From JAGLON01 sp041394985 (GTDB lineage Bacteria > Zixibacteria > MSB-5A5 > GN15 > JAAZOE01): DNA of 64,000 bases. Shown one piece after another: positions 1 through 8,732 of this stretch. The notes under the pieces are model-generated. The model saw only the letters and a program-made list of their open reading frames with translations. It had not been told where the DNA came from and searched no databases. Where the stretch lies: the NCBI GenBank assembly GCA_041394985.1, contig JAWLBI010000001.1, positions 3,472,001 through 3,536,000 on the forward strand, read 5' to 3'. Position 1 is the first letter of the stretch. Every line of letters starts with the position of its first letter. Made by a program: the position numbers and the translations under genes.

Positions 1-292
1 CGTTTTTCACAACAGGTTTCGCGCCTACGAACTGTTTCTGCATTTTCGTCACTTCGTACTTATTGGCAAGTGCATCGAGTGATTCAATGCCGGTGCCGAC
101 GAATCCTTCGGAAGTTGCCTGGAGTGTGACGTCAGTTTTGGTTTCTTTGAGCTGGACGACGATCTGATCGGGAACCCAGCCGACAAATGAGGGAATACTT
201 GGGGGTGAATCGACATGTTTAATGTCGGGTGCGGCGAAGAGATAACCAGAGAAGAGAAGAATCATTGCCAGAAAAATAGCAAGATTTTTCAT
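1..292 (-). CDS. Secreted protein with subtilase-like propeptide, 3' end outside window
   Basis: Partial gene running off the left edge; 97 residues are visible. The start is ATG at 292. The N-terminus (MKNLAIFLAMILLFSGYLFA) is a classic Sec signal peptide. It is followed by 'VPDQIVVQLK', then 'VGTGIESLDALANKYEVTKM'. A 'PDQ(I/V)VVxxK' strand followed by a short helix about 'L..L...Y.V' is the usual shape of the N-terminal inhibitor/propeptide of secreted subtilases (S8 family, fervidolysin-type). The catalytic part is not in the window, so the peptidase call is inference. It could also be another secreted protein that borrows this propeptide. Confidence 0.6.
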   Translation of the reverse strand, partial: MKNLAIFLAMILLFSGYLFAAPDIKHVDSPPSIPSFVGWVPDQIVVQLKETKTDVTLQATSEGFVGTGIESLDALANKYEVTKMQKQFVGAKPVVKN

Positions 293-804
293 GAAATCCT
301 CCGTTCATGAAGTTAGTTACTCTTTAGGACAACATTACTGAATTACACGATAATATACACTCCTCCTTTCATGACGCAGAGCCCCATATGCGATGTCAGC
401 GTTACTGTTATGTATGTATATATATGATGGACGCAGTGCCTGAGGAGTATGATTGGCTCACACGCTTCAGACAGAAAAATAGCAAAAAGGCTTTCCAAAC
501 ATCGGACTACTATATGTGATTATTTTGGTACCCTTTTCTGTGTACTGCGCTCTCTTTTATCGAAGATATTCCCTTGAAGCAAATATACGCATTGTTTGTA
601 ACAACATGGAACAAAAAAATTGTAACAAAATACATAAATATTTTTATAGCATTGACATACGATTAATAGAACAATGACGGAGTGAGGAGTTCGGATGCGA
701 AGCCGTTTCTTAACTTCTTAAAGGCTAACGACATAAATAATCGTAAGCCCCGGAAGTACCAATGTCGCGAAAGGACAATTTATATCGTTATAATCACATC
801 ATTC
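293..804. other. Intergenic stretch, no gene recognised
   Basis: Roughly 500 AT-rich bases between the left-edge gene and the tail of the dockerin protein, both on the minus strand. It should carry the promoter of the left-edge gene, but I see no convincing -35/-10 pair. On the plus strand a TTGACA at 652 lacks a matching -10, and a Shine-Dalgarno-like TGAGGAG precedes an eight-codon reading frame starting with ATG at 694. I do not call that a gene. No hairpin with a T tract was found to end the dockerin gene. Confidence 0.5.
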
Positions 805-3800
805 TCAACAACCGGCGCAGGGGTTCGGGCCACTTTTGAAGATGTAATTTATCAAATAGACGGCATCGCCGATATTTACACTGGTGTCGCAATTGACGTC
901 CCCGGACTCAATCGGTTCCGGTGCCGGCCCTCCGCTAAAAACATATTGTATCAGGAATACGGCATCGCCGATGTTCACCGACCTGTCACCATTGGCGTCG
1001 CCGCATAGAAATGCGATCGCCAACATGAATCCGGCGGCATCCGACCAGTCGCCGTCCTCGAATCCGTCATTAGCGCGCACCTGCCAATAATAATCTTCTT
1101 CTTCGGGGAATGTCTGAGATGCCAGCCATTGAATCGTCTCGCCCGCCGTGCCGGTCAATCCACTCACCGCATCAATTTGCACAGTCAATAATTCATCTTC
1201 GAAAAGGCGGCATTCGAATTGCACCGGATCACCTTCACGGTCAAGCGGCGCTATAAATGACAGAAGCGGAGGGTTGTCGGTGATTTCGTCCATATCGCAC
1301 GGTGACATCTCCGTCACGGTCGGGACAGCATTTGTGTGAAATGAGGTCACTGTCCAACTGGACCACACCTGCCCATTCGAAACCCGGAGGCGCGCATAGT
1401 AATCCATACCGTCGGCAAATGCCGGGCCGGCATAGGTCATACTCGCGTCGCCGCTCGCAACCGGTCCGCTGTCCCAGATTTCTACACTTGACCAGTCCGC
1501 ATCAGTACCGATTTGTAACTGATATTGTGTTTGCGACACACTCTGTGGATCAGTATAAGTCCAGGAAAAATCCGGCGTATCATCAGTGACATGCAGAACA
1601 TCATCATTCGACAAGGCAAAGGACTGGGCTTCCGGAGCACTCACCGGCATTTGAAACGCCAGGAATTCCAAAATTCGCGGCAGTATCATTTCGCGATTGC
1701 ACCATCTCGTACTGCCGCTGGATACCGCCTCGAATCCGAACGGGAGAAACACGAGAGAATAATCTCCGGAATAACTGATACCGGCGCTTTGGCCGGTACC
1801 GAAGTAGGTCAGCTCCGGCAATCCGTCGCCGAGCGGCGTCACATGGTCGGGATACGTCTGATTGTTCGCCCCTCCCCCGCCGGTCGTGATGACGAGTGTG
1901 TCGGACGCCGAAAATAGTACTCCGGTCTCATCGCCGATTATGAGCGGAACCAGAGAGTTGTCGACATAGGAGCACTTCAGGTAATCATTCAGGAAATCCA
2001 CCGGACCGAGGGCATCCAACTGAAATGCGATGCCCTGCCCGGTCAGAAACAGCTTGCCGCCATTGTCCATGAATTGTTCAAGTACATCGATATCGGCGGT
2101 CGACAACGGATCGATTCGATATTGTCCGGTGTACCAGACAACGCAGTCATACGCCTGTAAATCGGTCAATGACGGGCTTCCGCTGTCATAGGTATACCAG
2201 ATATCCTGCGGAATAAGCAGCTTATCGAAATCGCCTGTGTAATACTCAAAAAGATTTCCGCCGGCATAATCGTCAACCAGTAAAACCTTCGGATGACCGA
2301 CAGATTCCGTAAAGACAATATTATCGACGCGGTCGCCATAGTCTGCGACGATTTCAAGATAAAAGGTATCGATACGCGAGACATAATCGACCGGTATGGA
2401 AAAGGTCAGGGGTGTCGCTCCGCAGTCAGCGCTGTCCCTGGGCAAGATGTCACCGATATAGGCATAGCCGTTGACGATGCCAAGCGCGGCATCATCAATC
2501 GCCATCGTTATCGAGACATCATAGACAGTGTCGCGCGTATTATTGATGACGGAAATATTGAGATCAATCGACTCGCCCCCTTCAGGGATGCCGTCGCCGT
2601 CGCCGGAGACGTCGTCTCGGAATTGCTGCCTGTCATACACAAGACTGCGGTTGCGCAGGATGGCTGCCGCGATGGAATCGCACATGGCCGTGCGATAGAA
2701 GCGACTGCGCACTGAGGTGATGATATTGCCCTGTGTCACAGGCGGATGATCATTTCCGAGATACGTCGCTCCGGCAGCTTCATACTCGGCCTGATAGTCG
2801 GCATGTCCGACGACATCAAGACCGTTAATTTCGTCGGCATGGGCCAAAAGCCTCACCGCCCGGCACCATGCCGCGACCACTATCCCCGAATCTACCGATG
2901 CGGATATAAAATCGAGGATGTCAGGATTCGTAATGCTCTCGGCATGCCCGGTCGTGCAGGGCAATGCGATAAAGGCATCATAACTTACGATATCAGCGAG
3001 CGTCAGAGAATCGAACAGCACATCGACGGCTCGTGGACCATGCCCGTAATATGCCGTTCCGACATTGCAGGAATTCATCGTATCATAGACACCGGTTACC
3101 GTGATATCCCAACCGAAATTCTCGAACTGCTCGCGAATGCTTGGAGTATTATCATCGATGTTGTAGTTGGCGCCATAGTTTTCTCCCAACAGGAGAAGCA
3201 CGCGAACATCATCTGGATCCATGGCCGTTTGGTTCTCGAACACATAGGTAAGCGTTTTGTAAACGTTATTGCCGGTTAACAGCGTCGCCGCCAAATCGAG
3301 ATCGCTGGAATAGGTATAGGTGATTTCCAGAGTCTGCCCGTTCGGAACAGGAGATGCCAGTGACACCCAGCCGTCGACCGGATCATAACAGTATTCGGTC
3401 AGATCGAGAGATATGCCGTCCACCCGAACATCCGACAGCGAATACAGATTTCGCTTCTGAAGATACACCAGTTGTGTCGTCCCGACGCCGATGAACGATT
3501 CGGTCGTTTCGACCAGTGAATCATTGTCATAATCTCCCCATGCAATCTGCTGGAGATTATGATTCATTTTGCCGCCGGTATACGACCAGGTGTAGGCATT
3601 ATCAAGGACGCCGTTGACATTTTCAAATACTCCCAGATGCGAATACCAGCCGCCGCCGGATAAATCCAGATCGCCGTCCCCGTCGACATCGGCCAGTTGG
3701 ACGCAGGACGGTTCGCCATAGAGCAAACACGACCAGGAAGGAGTCATCTCAAGCGTTCCGCCCAGATTATGGAACACATAAAACCCGCCGGCGATACCTG

Positions 3801-4650
3801 CCGCCGCCAGATCGAGATATCCGTCACCATCGACATCACCGAACACGATCTGACGACCGCCGATGATCGCATCGGATTGGTAGCTCGGCGTCGTTTCGAT
3901 ACTCCCGGCATTATTATAGAATACTTTCAGGCCGACATTGCGACCGGATAAGGCCAGATCGAGGTCGCCGTCATTATCGATATCACCGAATGCGATGTCC
4001 ACGCCCTGATAAACCGAATCACTCTGCCAGATCGGAATCGTATCGAAATTGCCGCCGCCGATATTCTCGTAGATTTTCGAGTGCATCTTTTTGCTCCAGG
4101 CGGGATTCGAGGCGCTGTTCGTACCCTCGGCAAAGGCGATGTCCAGATCTCCGTCATTGTCAATGTCCCCCGCCGCACAGGAAAAGGCGTTACCGGCCGG
4201 AGAACTCCAGTCGGGGCTGGCATTCAACTGTCCGTTGTTATTCAGATAGAGGCGATGCTGCTGCGATGGAAATCCGGTTTGGCTGTTGCCGAGATTAGCC
4301 GTAAACAAATCAGGGCGACCGTCATTATTAAAATCGGCGACGACAATATTGCCAGTATATGAAAAATCGGTCGACTGCCAATCCTGAGTCGCCGACGGAC
4401 CATCTTCACCATTGTAGTACACATAATTCGCCTTGGCATATGAATCGAGGCCGTTGCCGACAACGATATCGAGATATCCATTGCCGGTAATATCGCCGAA
4501 ACCGACCCCGGTCGGCAGATTGCCATTACCGGCCTGCCACTTCGGGCTGTATGCCATCTTAATTGCCGCATTCGCCGCCGTCGTCAAGAGCAGTATCAAT
4601 CCAAGCAGAATAAGTAGCCGCAGGCCAAATTTTCGAGACGTTGTATTCAT
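805..4650 (-). CDS. Giant secreted protein: FG-GAP propeller, DJ-1/PfpI-like domain, GATase-like domain, dockerin
   Basis: 1281 residues, exported. The start is ATG at 4650, behind GGCAGGAG at good spacing; the open frame continues upstream but that part overlaps the permease gene. Order of parts: a signal peptide (about 1-28); six to seven FG-GAP/VCBS calcium loops ('GDIDNDGDLD', 'GDVDGDGYLD') forming a probable seven-bladed propeller to about residue 400; a segment near 500-690 that looks like DJ-1/PfpI, with nucleophile-elbow 'VVAAWCRAVRLLA' and 'GNIITS'; a CARDB-like strand region; a second GATase-like segment ('VLLVDDYAGGN', 'GGKLFLTGQGIA'); two Fn3-like domains; and a C-terminal dockerin pair ('CGDANGDRSVNIGD', 'GDVNCDTSVNIGD') ending in C-x2-C. 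The last three parts are also found in the C25 peptidase at 28716-32384. Function unknown; a surface or extracellular binding or degrading role is inferred. Confidence 0.85.
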   Translation of the reverse strand: MNTTSRKFGLRLLILLGLILLLTTAANAAIKMAYSPKWQAGNGNLPTGVGFGDITGNGYLDIVVGNGLDSYAKANYVYYNGEDGPSATQDWQSTDFSYTGNIVVADFNNDGRPDLFTANLGNSQTGFPSQQHRLYLNNNGQLNASPDWSSPAGNAFSCAAGDIDNDGDLDIAFAEGTNSASNPAWSKKMHSKIYENIGGGNFDTIPIWQSDSVYQGVDIAFGDIDNDGDLDLALSGRNVGLKVFYNNAGSIETTPSYQSDAIIGGRQIVFGDVDGDGYLDLAAAGIAGGFYVFHNLGGTLEMTPSWSCLLYGEPSCVQLADVDGDGDLDLSGGGWYSHLGVFENVNGVLDNAYTWSYTGGKMNHNLQQIAWGDYDNDSLVETTESFIGVGTTQLVYLQKRNLYSLSDVRVDGISLDLTEYCYDPVDGWVSLASPVPNGQTLEITYTYSSDLDLAATLLTGNNVYKTLTYVFENQTAMDPDDVRVLLLLGENYGANYNIDDNTPSIREQFENFGWDITVTGVYDTMNSCNVGTAYYGHGPRAVDVLFDSLTLADIVSYDAFIALPCTTGHAESITNPDILDFISASVDSGIVVAAWCRAVRLLAHADEINGLDVVGHADYQAEYEAAGATYLGNDHPPVTQGNIITSVRSRFYRTAMCDSIAAAILRNRSLVYDRQQFRDDVSGDGDGIPEGGESIDLNISVINNTRDTVYDVSITMAIDDAALGIVNGYAYIGDILPRDSADCGATPLTFSIPVDYVSRIDTFYLEIVADYGDRVDNIVFTESVGHPKVLLVDDYAGGNLFEYYTGDFDKLLIPQDIWYTYDSGSPSLTDLQAYDCVVWYTGQYRIDPLSTADIDVLEQFMDNGGKLFLTGQGIAFQLDALGPVDFLNDYLKCSYVDNSLVPLIIGDETGVLFSASDTLVITTGGGGANNQTYPDHVTPLGDGLPELTYFGTGQSAGISYSGDYSLVFLPFGFEAVSSGSTRWCNREMILPRILEFLAFQMPVSAPEAQSFALSNDDVLHVTDDTPDFSWTYTDPQSVSQTQYQLQIGTDADWSSVEIWDSGPVASGDASMTYAGPAFADGMDYYARLRVSNGQVWSSWTVTSFHTNAVPTVTEMSPCDMDEITDNPPLLSFIAPLDREGDPVQFECRLFEDELLTVQIDAVSGLTGTAGETIQWLASQTFPEEEDYYWQVRANDGFEDGDWSDAAGFMLAIAFLCGDANGDRSVNIGDAVFLIQYVFSGGPAPEPIESGDVNCDTSVNIGDAVYLINYIFKSGPNPCAGC

Positions 4651-4673
4651 ACAATAAACTCCTGCCAAAATTC

Positions 4674-5705
4674 CTATTTGAAAAACATTGCCATATATGA
4701 AATGAGAAAGCTCATGGCGATTGTGAGCGAAACGATCGAGGTCAGCAGCACAATCGTCAAACGTTTTCCGATAAATCGAATGAGAAGCGTCAGTGATGTG
4801 ATACACACCGATGTCGAAGTCAGCGAAAACGCCATCGCCGTGCCTATCGGTAAATTGCTGTAGCGCATCAGCGGTTCCAGGAATAAGACATCGGCCCCGT
4901 TACAAAAATACACCGGGACGCCTATCGCAACGACGCTGAGTGTCCCCAGAGTGCTATTACCCAGATCCAGTGATCGTAATAACTGTCCCGGAGCGAGCAA
5001 TTCGACGGCTACTCCCAATCCCCCGGCAATCAGCAGATATGGGAATAACTTTTTTAACTGTCGCCACGTGGCGGAGAAAATATCGCCGGAGACCGAGGTA
5101 CACCGGCCTCCGACACAGAGAGAAGTGACTTTTCCTGACTCTTTAACCCCGCGCAAACAAAACCATTCGACGATATAACCTGTCGCGACAGCCAGTATCA
5201 GCGAACAAACGACACGAAGAATTGCGTATGCCGGACCGAGAACCGTCAGCGATATAATCACGATGTAAGGATTCAAAAGCGGCGCCGCCACTAAGAATGT
5301 GATAACCGTACGCATGGGGATGCGCTGGTTGACCGCTCGCACCATCGGCACCGCGCTGCATGAGCAAACGGGAATAACGGAAGCATAGACAAATGCCATC
5401 AGCGGCGTCTTCGGGATAGCCCGCTGAATGCGGGCGAAATGCTTTTCAATGGCGGCGGCGATGAAAATACCGACGATCACCAACGCAAACAATTCAACGA
5501 AATTCTCATACAGGGAAAACGCCCACTTGGGCAATGTCTGAAACAGCAGGCATTTTTCTCTGGTGAGATAAGTGATACCAACGATCGACTTGTATCCGGT
5601 GTCGATCAATAAGAGCAGGAAGGAAAAATAAATCATCAGCCTGGCGGCGACCTGTCTTCTGCCAATCGTGGCAGCCATTATAATCGAATCGGGTTTTAGC
5701 AGCAT
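4674..5705 (-). CDS. ArsP/YraQ-family permease (PF03773 type)
   Basis: Integral membrane protein of about 343 residues with some eight to nine hydrophobic segments. Diagnostic sequences are 'ASVIPVCSCSAVPMV', with two cysteines in a membrane-buried turn, and 'APLLNPYIVIIS', both hallmarks of the DUF318/ArsP permease family. Members export organoarsenicals or unknown substrates; the substrate here cannot be told from sequence. I chose ATG at 5705, preceded by GGAGAAGG. A GTG at 5762 in the same frame would add 19 residues but lacks a ribosome site. It lies 23 bases upstream of the giant dockerin protein on the same strand, and the two are likely cotranscribed. It is divergent from the sigma factor gene. 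Confidence 0.85.
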   Translation of the reverse strand: MLLKPDSIIMAATIGRRQVAARLMIYFSFLLLLIDTGYKSIVGITYLTREKCLLFQTLPKWAFSLYENFVELFALVIVGIFIAAAIEKHFARIQRAIPKTPLMAFVYASVIPVCSCSAVPMVRAVNQRIPMRTVITFLVAAPLLNPYIVIISLTVLGPAYAILRVVCSLILAVATGYIVEWFCLRGVKESGKVTSLCVGGRCTSVSGDIFSATWRQLKKLFPYLLIAGGLGVAVELLAPGQLLRSLDLGNSTLGTLSVVAIGVPVYFCNGADVLFLEPLMRYSNLPIGTAMAFSLTSTSVCITSLTLLIRFIGKRLTIVLLTSIVSLTIAMSFLISYMAMFFK

Positions 5706-5823
5706 CGGTGTACCTTCTCCGCCAGGCATTGTTTCAAACAACTCGGTTATCAGGGCTTTCACCGGACAATCTCAGTTCTTACAGCCTGAGATAAAATATT
5801 TTTACCGTGACCTGTTTCGATGA

Positions 5824-5852
5824 TTGCCTCAACGGAGGCTTTCCTCTATATT
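5824..5852 (+). promoter_or_regulatory. Sigma-70-like promoter for the ECF sigma operon
   Basis: TTGCCT and TATATT separated by 17 bases, ending 22 bases before the GTG start of the sigma gene. This predicts a very short leader. Seen directly; activity is inferred. Confidence 0.5.
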
Positions 5853-5874
5853 GAATCAATAGCAGGTTTGAATC

Positions 5875-6420
5875 GTGGCAATTGAATCGATAGAATCCAT
5901 ATATAAAGAGGTCTGTGACGGCCGCCCCGGCGCGGAAGACAGATTATTTAAAGCTCTTTCCGTAAGATTTTCCCTCATTGCGCGAAAAAGAATTTGGGAC
6001 CGGCAGGATGCCGAGGAAATCGTGCAGGATGCCCTGGCGGCGGTGTTTGCCGGTTACAAAACGGCCGACATCCGCGGAACGTTTATTACGTGGGCGCATA
6101 TGGTATTGCGGCATAAGGTATTAAACTATTACAGGAGCAAGGCGCGGCACGACAAGCGCTTCGCCCAAACCGATCAGTTAGACCTCGTGTCCGGGCACTT
6201 TACCCCGGACCCGACACTGGAAAACGAATTGACGAAGTGCATGCAGAAAATCGTTGCCGCGAACTCCATGTACGGCAGAATTTTGATTTTGGTTTTTCAG
6301 GGGTATTCGGCCGAGGAAATCTGTGAGCGGCTGGCAATCACCAAAGCCAATTGCTATACCGCGCTGTCGCGTGCCCGATCACTCATCAAGTACTGCCTGA
6401 AAAAGGGAGATATTAAATAG
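5875..6420 (+). CDS. ECF-type RNA polymerase sigma factor
   Basis: 181 residues, the usual length for an extracytoplasmic-function sigma-70. Region 2 spans about residues 10-90, with 'RQDAEEIVQDALAAVFAGY' and the -10-binding helix 'GTFITWAHMVLRHKVLNYYR'. Region 4 is C-terminal, with 'GYSAEEICERLAITKANCYT' followed by 'ALSRARSLIKYCL'. The start is GTG with a weak AGG upstream. Its stop codon overlaps by one base the GTG of the next gene, which encodes a zinc-finger anti-sigma domain, so the pair is translationally coupled and the neighbour is the likely inhibitor. Confidence 0.92.
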   Translation: MAIESIESIYKEVCDGRPGAEDRLFKALSVRFSLIARKRIWDRQDAEEIVQDALAAVFAGYKTADIRGTFITWAHMVLRHKVLNYYRSKARHDKRFAQTDQLDLVSGHFTPDPTLENELTKCMQKIVAANSMYGRILILVFQGYSAEEICERLAITKANCYTALSRARSLIKYCLKKGDIK

Positions 6421-8696
6421 TGAGTACGTGCAGTAATCCAAAAATCGGCGCCCTGCTTCCCGCGTACGAGATGGGAATTCTCTCCGGCGAAGACCTCGTG
6501 GCCTTCGAGGAGCACCTGTACGAATGCGCTCACTGTTTTGAACAAGTACAGGAATTCGAACCGGTCGCCGGACATATATTAAACAGCGATAAGGTAAAAG
6601 CAGGCATCTCGACGATTCCCGAACCGACTCCGGCATATCCGGCCAAACAAAGAAAATGGCGCCTGGCTTATATCCCTGTTTTCGCAGTTGTACTTTTAAT
6701 TGTTATTCTCGGCCCTTGGAACATCAAGATCGAAACATCGCAAGATGCTATCGCAACGGCCAATCGTGTTATTATCGGTTGCTTCGAGGATTTAACCGGA
6801 CGACAGGACGGAAAACAACTGACCGAAATCGCCGCCCATTTATTGGCAAATGACCTCTCGGAATCGGAATTCCTGCAGGTCGTCCCGGCATCGCGAGTGC
6901 GCGGTCTTTTGCAGATGTCGGAAAACGATAATATCTGCGCTCTCCCCGATGAACGACTCTGGGATGCCGCCGAACAGGCCAATGCCCGCTGGATTATTTC
7001 GGGTGCAGTCATCGAACAAGACGGACATCTGGGATTGACCTCCACAATTATTGATATCACGACTGGCAGCAGCGTATTCTCACAGCAAGTACTCGGTGAC
7101 GATACCGATAATGTTTTCTCGCTGGCCAATCGTCTGACGATTCAGATCAGACACGATATGTCCATGCCGGATGCGAAACCATCCGATTCCGATATACTGC
7201 GAGACGATGTCACGACCCGATCGGCTCTGGCGTACAAATATTATCTCGACGGCATCCAATTTGTCGAACAGATGTACTCGGATGAAGCCGTCAGGGCATT
7301 CGAAAATGCGCTCCTGCACGATTCCACCATGGCGATGGCCTATTACTATCTGAGTCAACTCAAAGACGCGCGCCTGATTAACAAAGCATTCGAATACTCC
7401 GGCGATGTGACGACTCGCGAACGGATGCTCATTGAAGGCCTGCGCTATTATTACATGTACAACTTCGATTCGGCCGTCGCAGTACTCGAAAAAACTATCG
7501 ACCGCCATCCCGACGAAAAATCCGCCTATCTGCTCCTCGCCTCAATCAAACTGTCTATGGGAAATACGCAGGCCGCCGAAATGCGCTATTTGCAGTCTCT
7601 CGAAATCGACCCCTATTATAAACCGGCGCTGAATCACCTGGCGATGCTTTATGGACAGATCGGTGAATTCGAAAAGGCGATTCTCACAATTAATCGCTAC
7701 ATCGATGTCGCTCCCAACGAGGCCGGGCCGTATGCTGCCAAAGGTAAAATCTATGCCGATTTCGGCGAAATCGATAAATCTATCGAGGCCTTCGAAACTG
7801 CACTCGCAAAAAAGAAAGACTTCCCGGAATCGCTGAAGATGCTCGGCGTGCTCTATTCATTCAAGCGCGAATTCGCCAAATCGGACAGCGCGTTCGAGCG
7901 AGTAATTGAGACCAGTGATTTCAATCGGCGCGTTTGGGTACGCCTGTATCAGGCGACAATGTTGAGCCGCCAGGGGCGGCTGGACAGTTCTCTGGTCATT
8001 ATCGAGAAGCTCATTCACATGGGTGAAATCGAAAAGGCCTCGACACATTTCATGATCGAGGCGCGCTTGTCGCGAGCACTCATTCTGCAGGCGCAACGCA
8101 AATATGGCGAGGCGTTAGAAGAAATCCAGTTCGCCATCGACCGCCTCCGGACGGATTCGCCAAACATGCCGCCGGCCTATCTCCGGTACAAAATACAATT
8201 CCTGACCGACGATCATCGCATCGCCGAAGCCGATTCAATTCTGGAGTACATACGTGGATATATGCAGCAAATTCCGTCACTGACTTATGTCTATCACTAC
8301 GGATTGGGATGTCGCGAGCTGGCCCTCGATAATGCGTCCGGCGCCATCGAACATTTTCAACGAGCGCTTGATTATCGTCCGCATGAATCCATGTATGGAC
8401 ACTTCGAAACGAAACTGATGCTTGGCCGGGCCTATCTGCAAAGCGGTAATATCGAACAGGCGGTCGATGCTTTCAATGATCTCAGGTCATCGTACACCTA
8501 TTTCCGGGCCTATTGGTCGCTGTGGGATGTCTCGTCGCACTATTATCTCGGGCAGGCATACGAAAAATCGGGCTGGTATAAGCGTGCCGCGATAGAATAT
8601 GAAACGCTGCTCCAATTCTGGAAAGACGGTGACACAAATATTGTCGAACGACAGGAAGCGGAAAAAAGACTGGCGGTGCTCCAACATCAATCCTGA
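6420..8696 (+). CDS. Anti-sigma (zf-HC2) membrane protein fused to a TolB/FlgO-like module and TPR array
   Basis: 758 residues. The N-terminal zinc-finger anti-sigma domain shows Cys4 and the H-x3-C-x2-C signature in 'EEHLYECAHC'. It is followed by one membrane span at about 79-100 ('LAYIPVFAVVLLIVILGPW'). The outer part starts with a TolB-N/FlgO-like fold (about 108-245; 'ADLSESEFL'-type strands and 'ARWIISGAVIEQDG') of the kind seen in TPR-containing kinases and adenylate cyclases. A long tetratricopeptide array fills the rest to about residue 750 ('AYYYLSQLKDA', 'YKPALNHLAMLYGQIGEFEKA'). By analogy the zinc finger holds the upstream sigma factor at the membrane, and the TPR part senses an envelope partner. 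The fusion of inhibitor and sensor in one chain is unusual. Confidence 0.88.
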   Translation: MSTCSNPKIGALLPAYEMGILSGEDLVAFEEHLYECAHCFEQVQEFEPVAGHILNSDKVKAGISTIPEPTPAYPAKQRKWRLAYIPVFAVVLLIVILGPWNIKIETSQDAIATANRVIIGCFEDLTGRQDGKQLTEIAAHLLANDLSESEFLQVVPASRVRGLLQMSENDNICALPDERLWDAAEQANARWIISGAVIEQDGHLGLTSTIIDITTGSSVFSQQVLGDDTDNVFSLANRLTIQIRHDMSMPDAKPSDSDILRDDVTTRSALAYKYYLDGIQFVEQMYSDEAVRAFENALLHDSTMAMAYYYLSQLKDARLINKAFEYSGDVTTRERMLIEGLRYYYMYNFDSAVAVLEKTIDRHPDEKSAYLLLASIKLSMGNTQAAEMRYLQSLEIDPYYKPALNHLAMLYGQIGEFEKAILTINRYIDVAPNEAGPYAAKGKIYADFGEIDKSIEAFETALAKKKDFPESLKMLGVLYSFKREFAKSDSAFERVIETSDFNRRVWVRLYQATMLSRQGRLDSSLVIIEKLIHMGEIEKASTHFMIEARLSRALILQAQRKYGEALEEIQFAIDRLRTDSPNMPPAYLRYKIQFLTDDHRIAEADSILEYIRGYMQQIPSLTYVYHYGLGCRELALDNASGAIEHFQRALDYRPHESMYGHFETKLMLGRAYLQSGNIEQAVDAFNDLRSSYTYFRAYWSLWDVSSHYYLGQAYEKSGWYKRAAIEYETLLQFWKDGDTNIVERQEAEKRLAVLQHQS

Positions 8697-8732
8697 AACA
8701 CCGCCTTCGAACTAATACTAAAATAAACTTAC

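Noticed and set aside
305..320. 15-base identity (GAAGTTAGTTACTCT) with the leader region near 47520 on the other strand
   Set aside because: Several 15-base matches are expected by chance in 64 kb on two strands, and the flanks do not continue.
694..720. Eight-codon leader peptide after a Shine-Dalgarno-like site
   Set aside because: No gene follows on that strand and no matching promoter is visible.
4651..4806. Longer N-terminus for the giant dockerin protein
   Set aside because: The extra 52 codons overlap the permease gene, and the signal peptide starts cleanly at the ATG at 4650 behind a good ribosome site.
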